From assembly GCF_002895485.1 (NCBI RefSeq), contig NZ_AZRK01000001.1, positions 62,001 to 126,000 on the forward strand: 64,000 bases of DNA, in the 5' to 3' direction. This DNA is from Petrotoga sp. 9PWA.NaAc.5.4. GTDB taxonomy: Bacteria; Thermotogota; Thermotogae; Petrotogales; Petrotogaceae. The notes beneath the pieces were generated by a model that had not been told where the DNA came from, made no database searches, and worked only from the letters and a program-made list of their open reading frames with translations. The position numbers and the translations under genes are program-made. Shown here in pieces: positions 16,809 through 26,039 of this stretch (the first letter of the stretch is position 1; every line of letters begins with the position of its first letter).

Positions 16809-18578
16809 ATGTTTAAAAATTGGAAATTGAGAGCAAAACTTTTGTTTAATTTAAGCATTTCCTTAGCAGCTATTGTTTTAATTGTAATTTTAGGAGCTAA
16901 TCAATTGAATAGTCTTTTTGATGAAATGAAATTATATCTATACGATACCTCTTTTCACACTCAGAACTTAATTCTTAATGCTGATAGAGATATGTACCAA
17001 GCAATGTTGGCAAAGAATCAAATTTTAATGAATATTGGCAATCAAAAATTAATCGAACAATATGAAAAAGATTTTGAAGAAAATATCCAACAAACTTTTG
17101 ACAGAATCAACCAGGCAAGCAATTTGTTTTATTCTGATAAAAAAATAGCAGATTTAATAGTTGATCTAAAACATCCTGATTCGAGTATGACTTTTGACCA
17201 AAATTATAAACTTTTTAGTAGTGAATTTACAAAATGGATAAATCAGTCAAGAAATGAGATTTCCCAAGCAAAAAGGGCTAACATTGATTCAAGTGCTTTA
17301 TTTGAAAGGTCCTTACAAACCAATACTTTCTTTGATACCTCAAGAGAATCAGTCAATCAAATGGGTGAATTATCTGAACTCTTTGCTCAAACTATGATTG
17401 AATTAGAACAAGAAACTAAAAACAACTTTTTAATTTTATTATACATATTCATGATAGTCGTTATTGCTGTTGTTTTACTCATTTCAGAACTTATCATGAG
17501 AAATACTACAAATTCTGTTAAGAAGCTCTCTAATTCGATAGAAGCATTTGGTAAAGGTAATATAAATGTTGATTTTGCTTTAGAAGGCAAAGATGAATTT
17601 GCGATTATGTCTAATTCGCTAAAGGAAATGCAAAAAAATTTAAAAACCTTAGTTGAAAAAACAGTAACATATGCATCAAATATTAAAAGTGCTTCTATGG
17701 ATTTATCGTCTGTTTCGCAAGAATGGAACGCAACGAGTGAAGAACTTTTCGCTAATGCATCAAATCTTAAGCAAAGATCAGAAAATGTTGCTTCTTCTTT
17801 AGAAGAAGTGACCTCAAGTGTTCAAGAAATTGCCGCAGGTGCTCAGAATGTTTCTCAAGCCTCTCAAGAACTTTTAGAATCAGCCAACAATACAATCAAT
17901 GCATCTGAAGAAGGATCAAAAACAATTCGAGAAATCGTAAATTCATTTAAAAATATTTCTGATAGTGCCGAAAAGACAGAAAAAATATCTGAAGAATTAT
18001 CTGGAAAGGTTAGAAATATTGGAGAAATAGTAAACACAATTGATAACATAACAGAACAAACAAATCTTTTAGCGCTAAATGCTGCTATTGAAGCAGCAAG
18101 AGCAGGAGAAGCAGGTAGAGGATTTGCTGTAGTTGCTGAAGAAATAAGAAATCTTGCCGAAGAATCAAGAGCTGCCACGTCACAAATAGAAAATATTTTA
18201 AATGATATTAAAAATGGGGTTCTAAATGTTTCAGGTTCTGTTAAAACAACCTACAATGAAATTTCTAATACAAATTCTCAAATACAAAAAATCAATTCTC
18301 AATTCATCACTATTTCAAAACAAGTTAATCAAATAACACAAAGAATTGAGGATTTGACCGCTATTTCCGAGGAACAATCAGCTTCTACTCAAGAAATGAG
18401 TTCAGCGATGGATAATTCCGCAAAATCTGTTAATGAAATTAATGAACAAATAATTGAAATTAGCGAAGCTTTAAATAATCAGACAAAGACATCAGAAATT
18501 CTCACAACAAATAGCGATGAATTACTCAAAATATCTACTGAATTGGAAAGTATGTTGAAATTTTTCAAATTAAGTTAA
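16809..18578 (+). CDS. Methyl-accepting chemotaxis protein
   Basis: A 589-residue transmembrane chemoreceptor. TM1 is at about residues 11-30, the sensing domain at 31-205 (all-helical, four-helix-bundle type), TM2 at about 206-230, a HAMP domain at about 231-283 and then a long cytoplasmic coiled coil. The highly conserved hairpin tip, [20 protein letters not shown] followed by [19 protein letters not shown], near residues 416-454 binds CheA/CheW. Methylation-site-like pairs of Glu/Gln flank it. The ligand is not identifiable. It is monocistronic, ending in a strong terminator. Confidence 0.95.
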   Translation: MFKNWKLRAKLLFNLSISLAAIVLIVILGANQLNSLFDEMKLYLYDTSFHTQNLILNADRDMYQAMLAKNQILMNIGNQKLIEQYEKDFEENIQQTFDRINQASNLFYSDKKIADLIVDLKHPDSSMTFDQNYKLFSSEFTKWINQSRNEISQAKRANIDSSALFERSLQTNTFFDTSRESVNQMGELSELFAQTMIELEQETKNNFLILLYIFMIVVIAVVLLISELIMRNTTNSVKKLSNSIEAFGKGNINVDFALEGKDEFAIMSNSLKEMQKNLKTLVEKTVTYASNIKSASMDLSSVSQEWNATSEELFANASNLKQRSENVASSLEEVTSSVQEIAAGAQNVSQASQELLESANNTINASEEGSKTIREIVNSFKNISDSAEKTEKISEELSGKVRNIGEIVNTIDNITEQTNLLALNAAIEAARAGEAGRGFAVVAEEIRNLAEESRAATSQIENILNDIKNGVLNVSGSVKTTYNEISNTNSQIQKINSQFITISKQVNQITQRIEDLTAISEEQSASTQEMSSAMDNSAKSVNEINEQIIEISEALNNQTKTSEILTTNSDELLKISTELESMLKFFKLS

Positions 18579-18591
18579 ATAGTTTTTTATT

Positions 18592-18622
18592 AATAGGGGA
18601 CTTAGTCCCCTATTTTTATTTT
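18592..18622 (+). terminator. Intrinsic terminator after chemoreceptor gene
   Basis: Stem AATAGGGGAC / GTCCCCTATT with a very short loop, followed by TTTATTTT, 14 bases after the stop codon. Confidence 0.9.
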
Positions 18623-18719
18623 AATATTGAATATGAAATAGCCAAATTAGTGAATTTTATTTGTTTTAAGAGACTATGATATAATTTTAGTAGATGACTA
18701 AATGTTGGAGTGACGGATT

Positions 18720-20546
18720 TTGGATAACAAAAATAAATCTTTTTATGTGTATGAATTTTTAACTGTGCTTTTTTTGATTATTTTAACTCTATCATTACTT
18801 TATATAAGAGTTAATAAAACTTTTTTACAAAAATCAGAAGTCCAGTTTTCTTCTAATAGTGAAGAAGATAAGACTGATGCCGATCAAAATTTAAAATCAC
18901 CTACATATGGAATAATAATTGCAGGTTATGAAGGATTTTATGTATACGACACGACAAATAAAAAAGTGATTTCTCATATAACTACCGAACAGTATGTTAA
19001 CGATGCTCAAATACAAAATGGTTATCTTTACCTCGTAGATAGAAAAGGGCTAAAAATATATGACTTTTCTGATCCTGTAAATCCTCGTTTAGTCAATTCT
19101 TACAGCACCTTTGGTGAATCTTTAGCTATAAAAGTTAAAAATGGATTTGCATATGTTGGAGATGGAGCAAATGGAATCGCAATTTTTTCACTGAAAAATA
19201 ATATACACGCAAGTTTAAAGCAACATTTAACACTACCAGGAATAGTTACTCAACTCGAAATATATGAAAATTATCTTTTTGCATTAGGACCGGGATTAGG
19301 ACTGAAAATATTTAAAATAACTGATGATAATTATTTAGAAGAAATTAATTTTTATACTGATTTTGTTTCTCCACGAACGATGGCTTTAAATCAAGAATAT
19401 CTTGCTGTGAGCGATGACCTTTTAGGAATTATAATTTTTGAACTTCAAGATTTAATTAAAACAGAAAATACAAAATTAGATCCTATTCTAATACCTAATT
19501 ATAGTAGTTCCTCTATGCAATTTTATAATAACGATTTATATATATCTACAAATATTGGAATCTATGTACTTAATATAAAGACAAAAGATATTAAACATAT
19601 AATAAAAAAAGAGTTATCTCGAGCATCTATTACAATTAATAACGATATTCTTTACATATCTAACAATGAAGATGGACTTTATGTATATAGTTTGAATGAT
19701 GGAGAATTGTTGGCATACCACAACTTATTAACATATATAAATGAATTTGTAATCTTTGAAGATGGTTTGCTTATAGAAGATGGACAAAAAATAGTTTATA
19801 TTAATAACCAAAAAGAGAAGGTTTGGGAAGTTTTTTACAGCGGAACATTAAAAAAATCTGATAAAGGTTTTTATGTCTTAAACGACAATTCTGTCACTTT
19901 TTATGATTCCAAAAATTCCTTTACTATGACTTTTCCTGAAGAAATATCTGATATCAAAGAATCAAATGGAGTAAAATTTGCTATAGGCAAAGAAAATTTG
20001 TACAACTTGCAAGATGGATCAAAACTATTAGAAAAATCAGTTGCTGATGTAGAGTTTGTAAATGATGTTTTATATATTATTCAAGATAATATTATTCAAG
20101 ATAATATTATTATGGAAGTAAATTCAACAAATAATAGTATCAATTATAAATTTTATATTAAAGATAAAATTAATGAGTTCGTTTTTTCTGATGGTAATTT
20201 TTTTATTTTCACTGATAAAGGCATATACAAATTGGACTCTAATTTCAATTTGTTAGATTATTTTAGTTTCAAGTATAAACCAGATATAGTTTTAATCGGT
20301 GAAAAATATCTCTACTTTTCTTTAGGTTCACAATTAAACCTTATAGATAAAAAGAATTTCAATTTATACAAAACTATTAATTTAGAGTTTCCAATACTTG
20401 GTCTTGATTTAAAGAATAATAATCTTTTTGTATCATTATCGTCAAAAGGTTTAGTGAGGTATATTGTAGAAGATAATTTTAATTTATTACAAGAAGAAAA
20501 TATTTTATTTATTTTCAACGCAAAAAAATTTGTCTTGCCAGAATAA
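18720..20546 (+). CDS. Membrane-anchored beta-propeller (LVIVD-like repeat) protein
   Basis: A 608-residue protein with an N-terminal signal anchor (residues 11-29) and no cytoplasmic domain. The extracytoplasmic part has regularly spaced motifs of about 40-45 residues such as IIAGYEGFYVYDTTNKK, YLVDRKGLKIYDFSDP, YVGDGANGIAIFSLKN and YISNNEDGLYVYSLND, typical of LVIVD/YVTN-type propeller blades. It starts with TTG 18720, with GGAGTGA upstream and TATAAT about 40 bases before. A local tandem duplication gives IIQDNIIQDN near residues 455-464. The function is unknown; it may be a scaffold or binding module facing the periplasm or sheath space. Confidence 0.75.
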   Translation: MDNKNKSFYVYEFLTVLFLIILTLSLLYIRVNKTFLQKSEVQFSSNSEEDKTDADQNLKSPTYGIIIAGYEGFYVYDTTNKKVISHITTEQYVNDAQIQNGYLYLVDRKGLKIYDFSDPVNPRLVNSYSTFGESLAIKVKNGFAYVGDGANGIAIFSLKNNIHASLKQHLTLPGIVTQLEIYENYLFALGPGLGLKIFKITDDNYLEEINFYTDFVSPRTMALNQEYLAVSDDLLGIIIFELQDLIKTENTKLDPILIPNYSSSSMQFYNNDLYISTNIGIYVLNIKTKDIKHIIKKELSRASITINNDILYISNNEDGLYVYSLNDGELLAYHNLLTYINEFVIFEDGLLIEDGQKIVYINNQKEKVWEVFYSGTLKKSDKGFYVLNDNSVTFYDSKNSFTMTFPEEISDIKESNGVKFAIGKENLYNLQDGSKLLEKSVADVEFVNDVLYIIQDNIIQDNIIMEVNSTNNSINYKFYIKDKINEFVFSDGNFFIFTDKGIYKLDSNFNLLDYFSFKYKPDIVLIGEKYLYFSLGSQLNLIDKKNFNLYKTINLEFPILGLDLKNNNLFVSLSSKGLVRYIVEDNFNLLQEENILFIFNAKKFVLPE

Positions 20547-20663
20547 CTTTATGGCTTATAAGCTAACGCTAATCAACTTATCTACAGTTATGCTATAATA
20601 TTAGTATTAATAAATTGATGTTTCATAAAAAAAACAAGTAATACTTAATCTGGAGGAATTTTT

Positions 20664-21380
20664 ATGGATGAATATGATTACAATGATGAAGATTTCGATA
20701 AATTTGTAGATAATTTATTCAAAAATCATCCTGAACTTCAAAAGTTCAATTTGGATTTTTTAAAAAATGCCGATCCTGAAGATATTAAAAATATAATAGA
20801 AGATTTAAAAAAAGCTGCTTCTAAGTTCAAAGAAGCAGAAGTTGTTATTCAGCATAAAGTTCAAGAACAGCTTAATTACAATATCGATGATTTAGATATA
20901 AATCTGGACAACTTCTTAGAAACTATCTCTATTTTCCCTTTTGCATTAACAATAAGCAGTGATATTTTCAAAGAAAAAGAAATAAAAGGAAGGTTAACGG
21001 GTAAATTTTTTGGAATGTATATAAACTTTAAATATGAAAATGTTTACGAGCTTTTATCTATCAAAAAAGTTGGTGCTATGAAAGTGGCAAGTTTATTGAG
21101 AAATAACTTTTTTAAATTCTTGCCTTTAAAACAAAAATTATATGATTATATAAAAAATACTGTTAATGCTTATTTAGTTTTCAATGATTTAGCAAAATAC
21201 TTTGAAATTGACGAGATTAGAGAGTTTAATATGATTGCAAAACTAAAAAATAAACTAAATATATCTACTCATGAGTTATTTGAAAATATTTTAAGTCCTG
21301 AAGAAAACGATAAATATATGATGATGAAAGCATATCTTATTAATGAATTTGCTATCGCTGTTATAGAAGACGAAACTTAA
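20664..21380 (+). CDS. Uncharacterized acidic protein
   Basis: A 238-residue protein that I do not recognise. Residues 1-60 are very acidic (DEYDYNDEDFDKF, NADPEDIKNIIED), and the rest is helical with no membrane segment, signal peptide or cysteine pair. A middle part, IFPFALTISSDIFKEKEIKG, is more hydrophobic. It starts at ATG behind CTGGAGG, with TATAAT at about 20595-20600. It ends 4 bases before the convergent ThiP-like gene. Composition and start signals show a real gene; no function is proposed. Confidence 0.65.
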   Translation: MDEYDYNDEDFDKFVDNLFKNHPELQKFNLDFLKNADPEDIKNIIEDLKKAASKFKEAEVVIQHKVQEQLNYNIDDLDINLDNFLETISIFPFALTISSDIFKEKEIKGRLTGKFFGMYINFKYENVYELLSIKKVGAMKVASLLRNNFFKFLPLKQKLYDYIKNTVNAYLVFNDLAKYFEIDEIREFNMIAKLKNKLNISTHELFENILSPEENDKYMMMKAYLINEFAIAVIEDET

Positions 21381-21384
21381 TTCG

Positions 21385-22923
21385 CTAATTCTTTCCTTTT
21401 TTGATTAATTTGTTGCTTAGATAAAAGACAAAAAAGACGATAACTATATTAAAAGCACTTAAAGCATTTGATTCTAAGTATAGTCGTGAAGAAGAAAGAG
21501 TATAATTTACAATGCTTACAAGAGGGAAAAAGTCTCTTATTTGCATGGTATATCCAATAGTGAATTCTCCATAAATTATGGCAAAAACTTGAAGAAAAGC
21601 ACTTAAAAATGCCGGGAATAATAGAGGGAGCTCTATTTTCGAAAATATCTTGATTATGCTGGCACCATCTATTTTGGCTGATTCTATTATTGAAGCATCA
21701 AAACTCAAAACTGGCTGAAATAAAAAGGAATAAGAGAGTGGAACTGTTATTAAAAAGTAACCTAAGATAATTAGTACAAAATAAGAAATATTAAATAAAA
21801 TATTCAAATACAACAAACTCATACCTAAAAAAGCAGATGAAATACTAAGAGTAGACATAACCGCAACATTAGTGAATTTACTATAGTTTTTCAATAAGTA
21901 ATAAGCTACTATTACAGAAAGACTTGCTGAAATTATAGAAACAAAAATTGAATTAAAGATAGATTGAATGACAGGAAATCTTTGATTCAATTCTTTGCTA
22001 AAAATGTTGATGAGTCCTGAGATGTCGAATTTCATTGTAACAAAATTAAAAAAAGCAGAAACTATTCCGACAATTACTATAGAATATTCAAAAATTAAAT
22101 AAATTATCGAAATAATTTGACTGAATATTCCAACTTTATTTTCACTCTCTGATTCATAGTCAAAAGTTATTGGTTCGAATTTTGACATAAAAACATTTAT
22201 AGTTGCTAAAATTAACAATTGAATGAGCGCATAAGACAATGCTTTAGAAAAATTGAAAGTACCTCTTAAGGCATTAGCAATCGCTACTTCTAAAGTAGAA
22301 TATTTAATGCCTCCTATATTTAAAACAATTGCAAAACTCATAAAATTGTAGGTAAAAACTAAAAAAAAAGCTCTTGATATAGATGGCATAATTAAAGGTA
22401 GTTCTATATTGAGAAAAGTTCTAAATTTCCCGGCACCTTCTATATAAGCCGATTCTTTAAAATTTTTTGGTATTTTTTTTAAACCTTCTGAAATATACCT
22501 AACAAAAATAGGGGAGTTATAAAAAATATGGGCAAGTATAATTCCTGTTAATGTATACATTACATTTATTTTTAAACCTAATTTACTCAAAATCCCTGTT
22601 GAAGAATATAACAATGAAAAAGCAACTACAGCAGAAACAGGTGGAAAAAAGAACGGTATAAAAACAGAATTATCAAGTAACTTTGAAATGATTCCTCGAC
22701 TTTTAGATGCGTAGTAAGCAGGCAAAAAAGTAATAATTAAAGAAAACAGTGTTGACAAAACAGCTTGATAGATAGTGAAACTTAGGATCCGAAAAGTTCT
22801 CGGATCCAAGATATTTGATACATCTTCAAAGTTAAAAAAGTCTATAAACAAAAAAGTAAATGGAATTACCCATAAACATAGAAAAATAAACGCAGGAATA
22901 TGTTTTTTTATTGATTTTTTCAT
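21385..22923 (-). CDS. thiP: Thiamine ABC transporter permease (ThiP-like)
   Basis: A 512-residue protein made of two consecutive binding-protein-dependent permease domains, each with about six transmembrane segments. Both EAA loops are visible: ESAYIEGAGKFRTFLNIELP in the first half and ESAKIDGASIIKIFSKIELP in the second. A fused double permease of this length is typical of ThiP and of iron(III) SfuB/FbpB systems. A TPP riboswitch upstream of the operon selects thiamine or a thiamine precursor. The start is placed at ATG 22923, 5 bases after thiB stops; ATGs at 22950 and 22962 would overlap thiB. No ATPase gene follows. Confidence 0.83.
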   Translation of the reverse strand: MKKSIKKHIPAFIFLCLWVIPFTFLFIDFFNFEDVSNILDPRTFRILSFTIYQAVLSTLFSLIITFLPAYYASKSRGIISKLLDNSVFIPFFFPPVSAVVAFSLLYSSTGILSKLGLKINVMYTLTGIILAHIFYNSPIFVRYISEGLKKIPKNFKESAYIEGAGKFRTFLNIELPLIMPSISRAFFLVFTYNFMSFAIVLNIGGIKYSTLEVAIANALRGTFNFSKALSYALIQLLILATINVFMSKFEPITFDYESESENKVGIFSQIISIIYLIFEYSIVIVGIVSAFFNFVTMKFDISGLINIFSKELNQRFPVIQSIFNSIFVSIISASLSVIVAYYLLKNYSKFTNVAVMSTLSISSAFLGMSLLYLNILFNISYFVLIILGYFLITVPLSYSFLFQPVLSFDASIIESAKIDGASIIKIFSKIELPLLFPAFLSAFLQVFAIIYGEFTIGYTMQIRDFFPLVSIVNYTLSSSRLYLESNALSAFNIVIVFFVFYLSNKLIKKGKN

Positions 22924-22928
22924 GTCAC

Positions 22929-23903
22929 TTAAAACACCAAATCCTCCCATTCGTTCAACCATTTTTCAAGATTTTTTGAAATTTTATTATCATCAATTGT
23001 AAGAATTTTATCCGGAATAACTGCGTATTCATAAACCTCAGGCAATTCTACATTTGTAACAGGAAACATCCATTGATTCAATGGAACTTCTTTTTGAAAA
23101 TCTTGCGTTAGCAAAAAGTCTATAAATCTTTTAGCCAACTCAAAATTCTTAGCCCCATTAACTATGCCCGCTCCTTCTATTTGCACATATGCTCCTTCTT
23201 CGGGAATAAAAACTTTGTACTTACTTGTTCCATAATAATATTGAGAATAAGCACTATCAGTTGCGTAACTCACCATCATTGGAGCCTGCCCCATTTCAAA
23301 CAGTGCAAAAGAATCATCCCAACTCGGACTAATAGTTAAAATAGCAGGCATTAATCTTTTCCAAAAATCTTGCCAGTCTTCCCCATAAACAGCTATTGTC
23401 CATAATAAAAAAGCTTGCCCTGTACTTGAAGCTCTTGGATCTTGTACTATTAAAGATTTCTCATATTTGGTTAAATCTTCAAAAGAACGCAATTCATCAG
23501 TGATTTTATCAGGATCATAAATAATAGCTATTGCTCCATAGTCAAAAGGAATAACGTAAAATTCTTCATCAAAGATCAACGTAGGATCTTTTATATTTTT
23601 TATATTATCTGGTTTATAAGGAATCAACAAATTCTCTTGGATAGCTTTTGCAGATAAAGATTGATCGAGCCCTAAAACTACATCGGCCTTAGGATTCTTT
23701 TTTTCAAGCATAAGACGTGTAAGAACATTGCCAGCATCTCCTAACTTAACTACCTTCACATTGCAATTACACCTTTCTTCAAACTTTTGAACTAAACCTT
23801 CTTCTATCCAACTTAAACTTTCATATGTGTAAACTACTAACTCGTCTGAAAATACAAGTATAAACGCCATCAACAAAAACCCTATAAAAAAAAATTTTTT
23901 CAT
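22929..23903 (-). CDS. thiB: Thiamine ABC transporter substrate-binding protein (ThiB-like)
   Basis: A 324-residue periplasmic-binding protein with a signal peptide at residues 1-19 (MKKFFFIGF, then a hydrophobic core). Landmarks are LVVYTYESLSWIEEGLVQKF at the mature N-terminus, KADVVLGLDQSL, VPYDYGAIAIIY-like VIPFDYGAIAIIYDP, and SPSWDDSFALFEMGQAPMMV, all recurrent in the ThiB/TbpA family. It captures thiamine or its phosphates for the permease. The start at ATG 23903 has GGAGGTGG 5 bases upstream. It is controlled by the TPP riboswitch, with one full repeat copy lying between the riboswitch terminator and the gene. Confidence 0.88.
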   Translation of the reverse strand: MKKFFFIGFLLMAFILVFSDELVVYTYESLSWIEEGLVQKFEERCNCNVKVVKLGDAGNVLTRLMLEKKNPKADVVLGLDQSLSAKAIQENLLIPYKPDNIKNIKDPTLIFDEEFYVIPFDYGAIAIIYDPDKITDELRSFEDLTKYEKSLIVQDPRASSTGQAFLLWTIAVYGEDWQDFWKRLMPAILTISPSWDDSFALFEMGQAPMMVSYATDSAYSQYYYGTSKYKVFIPEEGAYVQIEGAGIVNGAKNFELAKRFIDFLLTQDFQKEVPLNQWMFPVTNVELPEVYEYAVIPDKILTIDDNKISKNLEKWLNEWEDLVF

Positions 23904-23934
23904 AAAACCACCTCCATAATTTATAAAAATACCC

Positions 23935-24133
23935 ACTTTAGAAATTCCAAAATCCTTATTATATATATGTTTTAGAATTAATTTTTTTACAAAATACCTC
24001 TTCAGTTCTAATTCTTATTAATTCCTAATTTTTTTAACTTTTTCGCTACGTGTAGCAAAAGAGGGGGGAGGGCTCCGCCCTGGACCCATTTTAAATTCAA
24101 AATCTTATTTTCTGAAGGCTATCATTTCTAAAG
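23935..24133 (-). repeat. Dispersed leader repeat, full copy
   Basis: Terminal repeats ACTTTAGAAATT (23935-23946) and ATTTCTAAAGC (24124-24134 region). The palindrome is the variant GCTACGTGTAGC, and the GGGCTCCGCCC hairpin is intact. It lies between the TPP riboswitch terminator and thiB, pointing to thiB. Confidence 0.85.
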
Positions 24134-24148
24134 CGTCTATTACAAAAA

Positions 24149-24209
24149 TACCGCCCTGGTACCGTTTTAAATTCAAAACATTATTTCCAAAAAATCTTCA
24201 TTTTAAAGC
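24149..24209 (-). repeat. Dispersed leader repeat, fragment
   Basis: The 5' third of another copy (in gene sense): CCGCCCTGGTACCGTTTTAA then AATTCAAAACATTATTTCC and a worn terminal repeat. It lies directly upstream of the full copy at 23935. Confidence 0.65.
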
Positions 24210-24248
24210 GCCTGTTATAAATTTTTTATTACACACTTAGCTTATAAC

Positions 24249-24294
24249 AAAAAAATCCTGCCCTTTTCCGGGAAATGGAAGAGAACAGGATTAA
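24249..24294 (-). terminator. Riboswitch expression-platform terminator
   Basis: On the minus strand AATCCTG and CAGGATT close a long hairpin containing TTTCCCGGAAA, followed by TTTTTTG. It sits just downstream of the TPP aptamer, as in transcription-terminating thiamine riboswitches. Confidence 0.88.
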
Positions 24295-24297
24295 TTA

Positions 24298-24397
24298 ATG
24301 ACACCTTGCAGCCTCCCTTCGCCGGCATTACCCGGATCAGGTTCCTGGGGTCGATGCCTTCAAAAGACATCCTCTCAGCCTTAGAGCTCCCCCGGCC
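24298..24397 (-). promoter_or_regulatory. TPP (thiamine) riboswitch
   Basis: The minus strand reads GCCGGGGGAGCTC, then GGCTGAGAGGATG, an arm closing with ACCCC, GAACCTGATCCGGGTAATGC and CGGCGAAGGGAGGC. These are the conserved THI-element blocks in the correct order: the CTGAGA pyrimidine-sensing arm and the GAACCTGATC...GGTAATGCC pyrophosphate arm. Binding thiamine pyrophosphate should favour the terminator immediately downstream and shut off the ThiB-ThiP operon. Confidence 0.96.
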
Positions 24398-24483
24398 TAA
24401 CAAATATTCAATTTACAAAATAATTATAACATATTTTATTTAAAAATGCTATAATTATTTCAAAAAAATTTACGGGTGAAAAA

Positions 24484-25254
24484 ATGTTTAAAAAAAAGAA
24501 TCTTATTTTATTAACGGTAATAATGTGTGTAATATTATTTTTTTTATTTTCTATCAATATCAAGTCTTCTGAACAAGAGTTAAATTATTTAAATTTACCT
24601 ATAATTGATAGTGATGGCAACAATTTTCCGGATATTCTGCAACTTTCTTCAAAAGATAGCAGAATATTTCAATATTGGTTTAATAATATAATATTAAATA
24701 TAGCAAATAACTATATGTATTTACCTGATAGTTATCAAGACTGTGCCGGCTTAATAAGATATGCATATAAAGAAGCTTTAAAATCACATGATCAAAATTG
24801 GGTACAAAAAACAGGATTTCGCGGAAAAATCATAGAAGATGTTTCAAAGTATAATTACCCAAACATTCCCTTTTATGAAACTAAAATTTTCAAAATAAGC
24901 GAAAATGGTATAGAACCTGATAACTTTTCAGATTATGCAACTGCCAGGTATTTAATTGAATTCAACATGAAATATCTTTCCAAAGATCTAAAAATAGCTG
25001 AAAACGGAGATATTTTAGCCTTCTTTCACCCTGAAGACCCTGAATTTCCCTATCATTTGATGGTTTATTATAAAGATCCAAATACAAATGAAGCATTTGC
25101 AATATATCACACAGGTCCAATAAATGAACATAACAACGGTGAATTACGAGTAGTAAAAATAGAAAATCTCCATAAGGCTGATCCAACGTGGATGGCAACT
25201 ATTGAAAATAAAAATTTCATGGGGATTTACAGATTTAAAATACTCAGCTATTAA
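24484..25254 (+). CDS. DUF1175 (YfaT-like) exported protein
   Basis: A 256-residue protein with an N-terminal signal anchor (residues 7-25). The central motif DCAGLIRYAYKEALKSHDQNW, near residues 86-106, and a later HLMVYYKD are the signature of DUF1175, the family of E. coli YfaT. The DCxGLxRxA and H arrangement resembles the Cys/His pair of NlpC/P60-type peptidases, so a cell-envelope hydrolase role is conceivable but unproven. In enterobacteria the gene neighbours an alpha-2-macroglobulin homologue; no such neighbour is here. Start is ATG after GGGTGAA. The 3' end overlaps the convergent gene by 11 bases. Confidence 0.75.
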   Translation: MFKKKNLILLTVIMCVILFFLFSINIKSSEQELNYLNLPIIDSDGNNFPDILQLSSKDSRIFQYWFNNIILNIANNYMYLPDSYQDCAGLIRYAYKEALKSHDQNWVQKTGFRGKIIEDVSKYNYPNIPFYETKIFKISENGIEPDNFSDYATARYLIEFNMKYLSKDLKIAENGDILAFFHPEDPEFPYHLMVYYKDPNTNEAFAIYHTGPINEHNNGELRVVKIENLHKADPTWMATIENKNFMGIYRFKILSY

Positions 25255-25999
25255 TATCTTCGATTAAATCCTGCCAATATCTTAAGGGCATAAAATGTTG
25301 CTGAACCTTTTTGTTTTTTCTTTCTTTAATTTCCATGTTTTTATGGTACTCTTTCCAAAGCTGCTGAAAGTATAATTCTTCTGAATCATAATATGATTCA
25401 AGAGTTCGCCTATCAAATTCTTTGACAAAATGAATCTGAGAACTTTCACCATTAAAAATAAGTATCTTCGATCTATTCATATCGTGTATCATCCATCTAA
25501 AAGTATTAAACCTTTTGGAAAAGTGTGGATAAAGCAGTAAAATTACATCGTTTTTTGGATGAATTGAAGCATAATAAAATCCATCTTTAAGAAGCTTAAA
25601 CCTTATCAGTCCAGTCAATTTATGAGCCTCTGAAGTAATTGAGCGATACGAGCTATTTATAAAATCAACATACTCTTTTTTAATATATCTATCAGCTTGA
25701 TTTTGAGTCTTTAAATTTAAGAGAATATATTTATAAATAAAGAGTTCTTTGTTATTTTTTTCTGATAGAAAAGAAATAATCACTTTTTTAAAAATTTTCG
25801 AATCCAAGTGATTCCTTAGATAATTATATAAATAACTACTTCTGCTATCTTTTGTCTGTATAAAAATATAGTTGTCAACAAAAATATTGGAACCATTTAA
25901 GGGTTTTATATCTTTTGGGATATTTTTGTTTTTTAATAATAAATAAAAAACGGTAAACATGCCTTCTAAAGTTCCATCATAAGAATAATTTTCATTCAT
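25244..25999 (-). CDS. Probable DNA metabolism protein (TIGR03915 type)
   Basis: A 251-residue protein beginning SYDGTLEGMFTVFYLLL and containing KEYVDFINSSYRSITSEAHK, LTGLIRFKLLKDGFYYASIH, HPKNDVILLLYPHFSKRF and WMIHDMNRSKILIF. These match the family that accompanies a radical SAM protein and is annotated as probable DNA metabolism; in many genomes the N-terminus is followed by a fused uracil-DNA glycosylase. Here the pair is the radical SAM gene immediately upstream (40-base gap, same strand), the expected genomic partner. The biochemical role is not established. Only the unfused form is present. Confidence 0.85.
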   Translation of the reverse strand: MNENYSYDGTLEGMFTVFYLLLKNKNIPKDIKPLNGSNIFVDNYIFIQTKDSRSSYLYNYLRNHLDSKIFKKVIISFLSEKNNKELFIYKYILLNLKTQNQADRYIKKEYVDFINSSYRSITSEAHKLTGLIRFKLLKDGFYYASIHPKNDVILLLYPHFSKRFNTFRWMIHDMNRSKILIFNGESSQIHFVKEFDRRTLESYYDSEELYFQQLWKEYHKNMEIKERKNKKVQQHFMPLRYWQDLIEDINS

Positions 26000-26039
26000 T
26001 TTAATCCCGCCTTGAATTTATAAATAAAAAATTATACTT

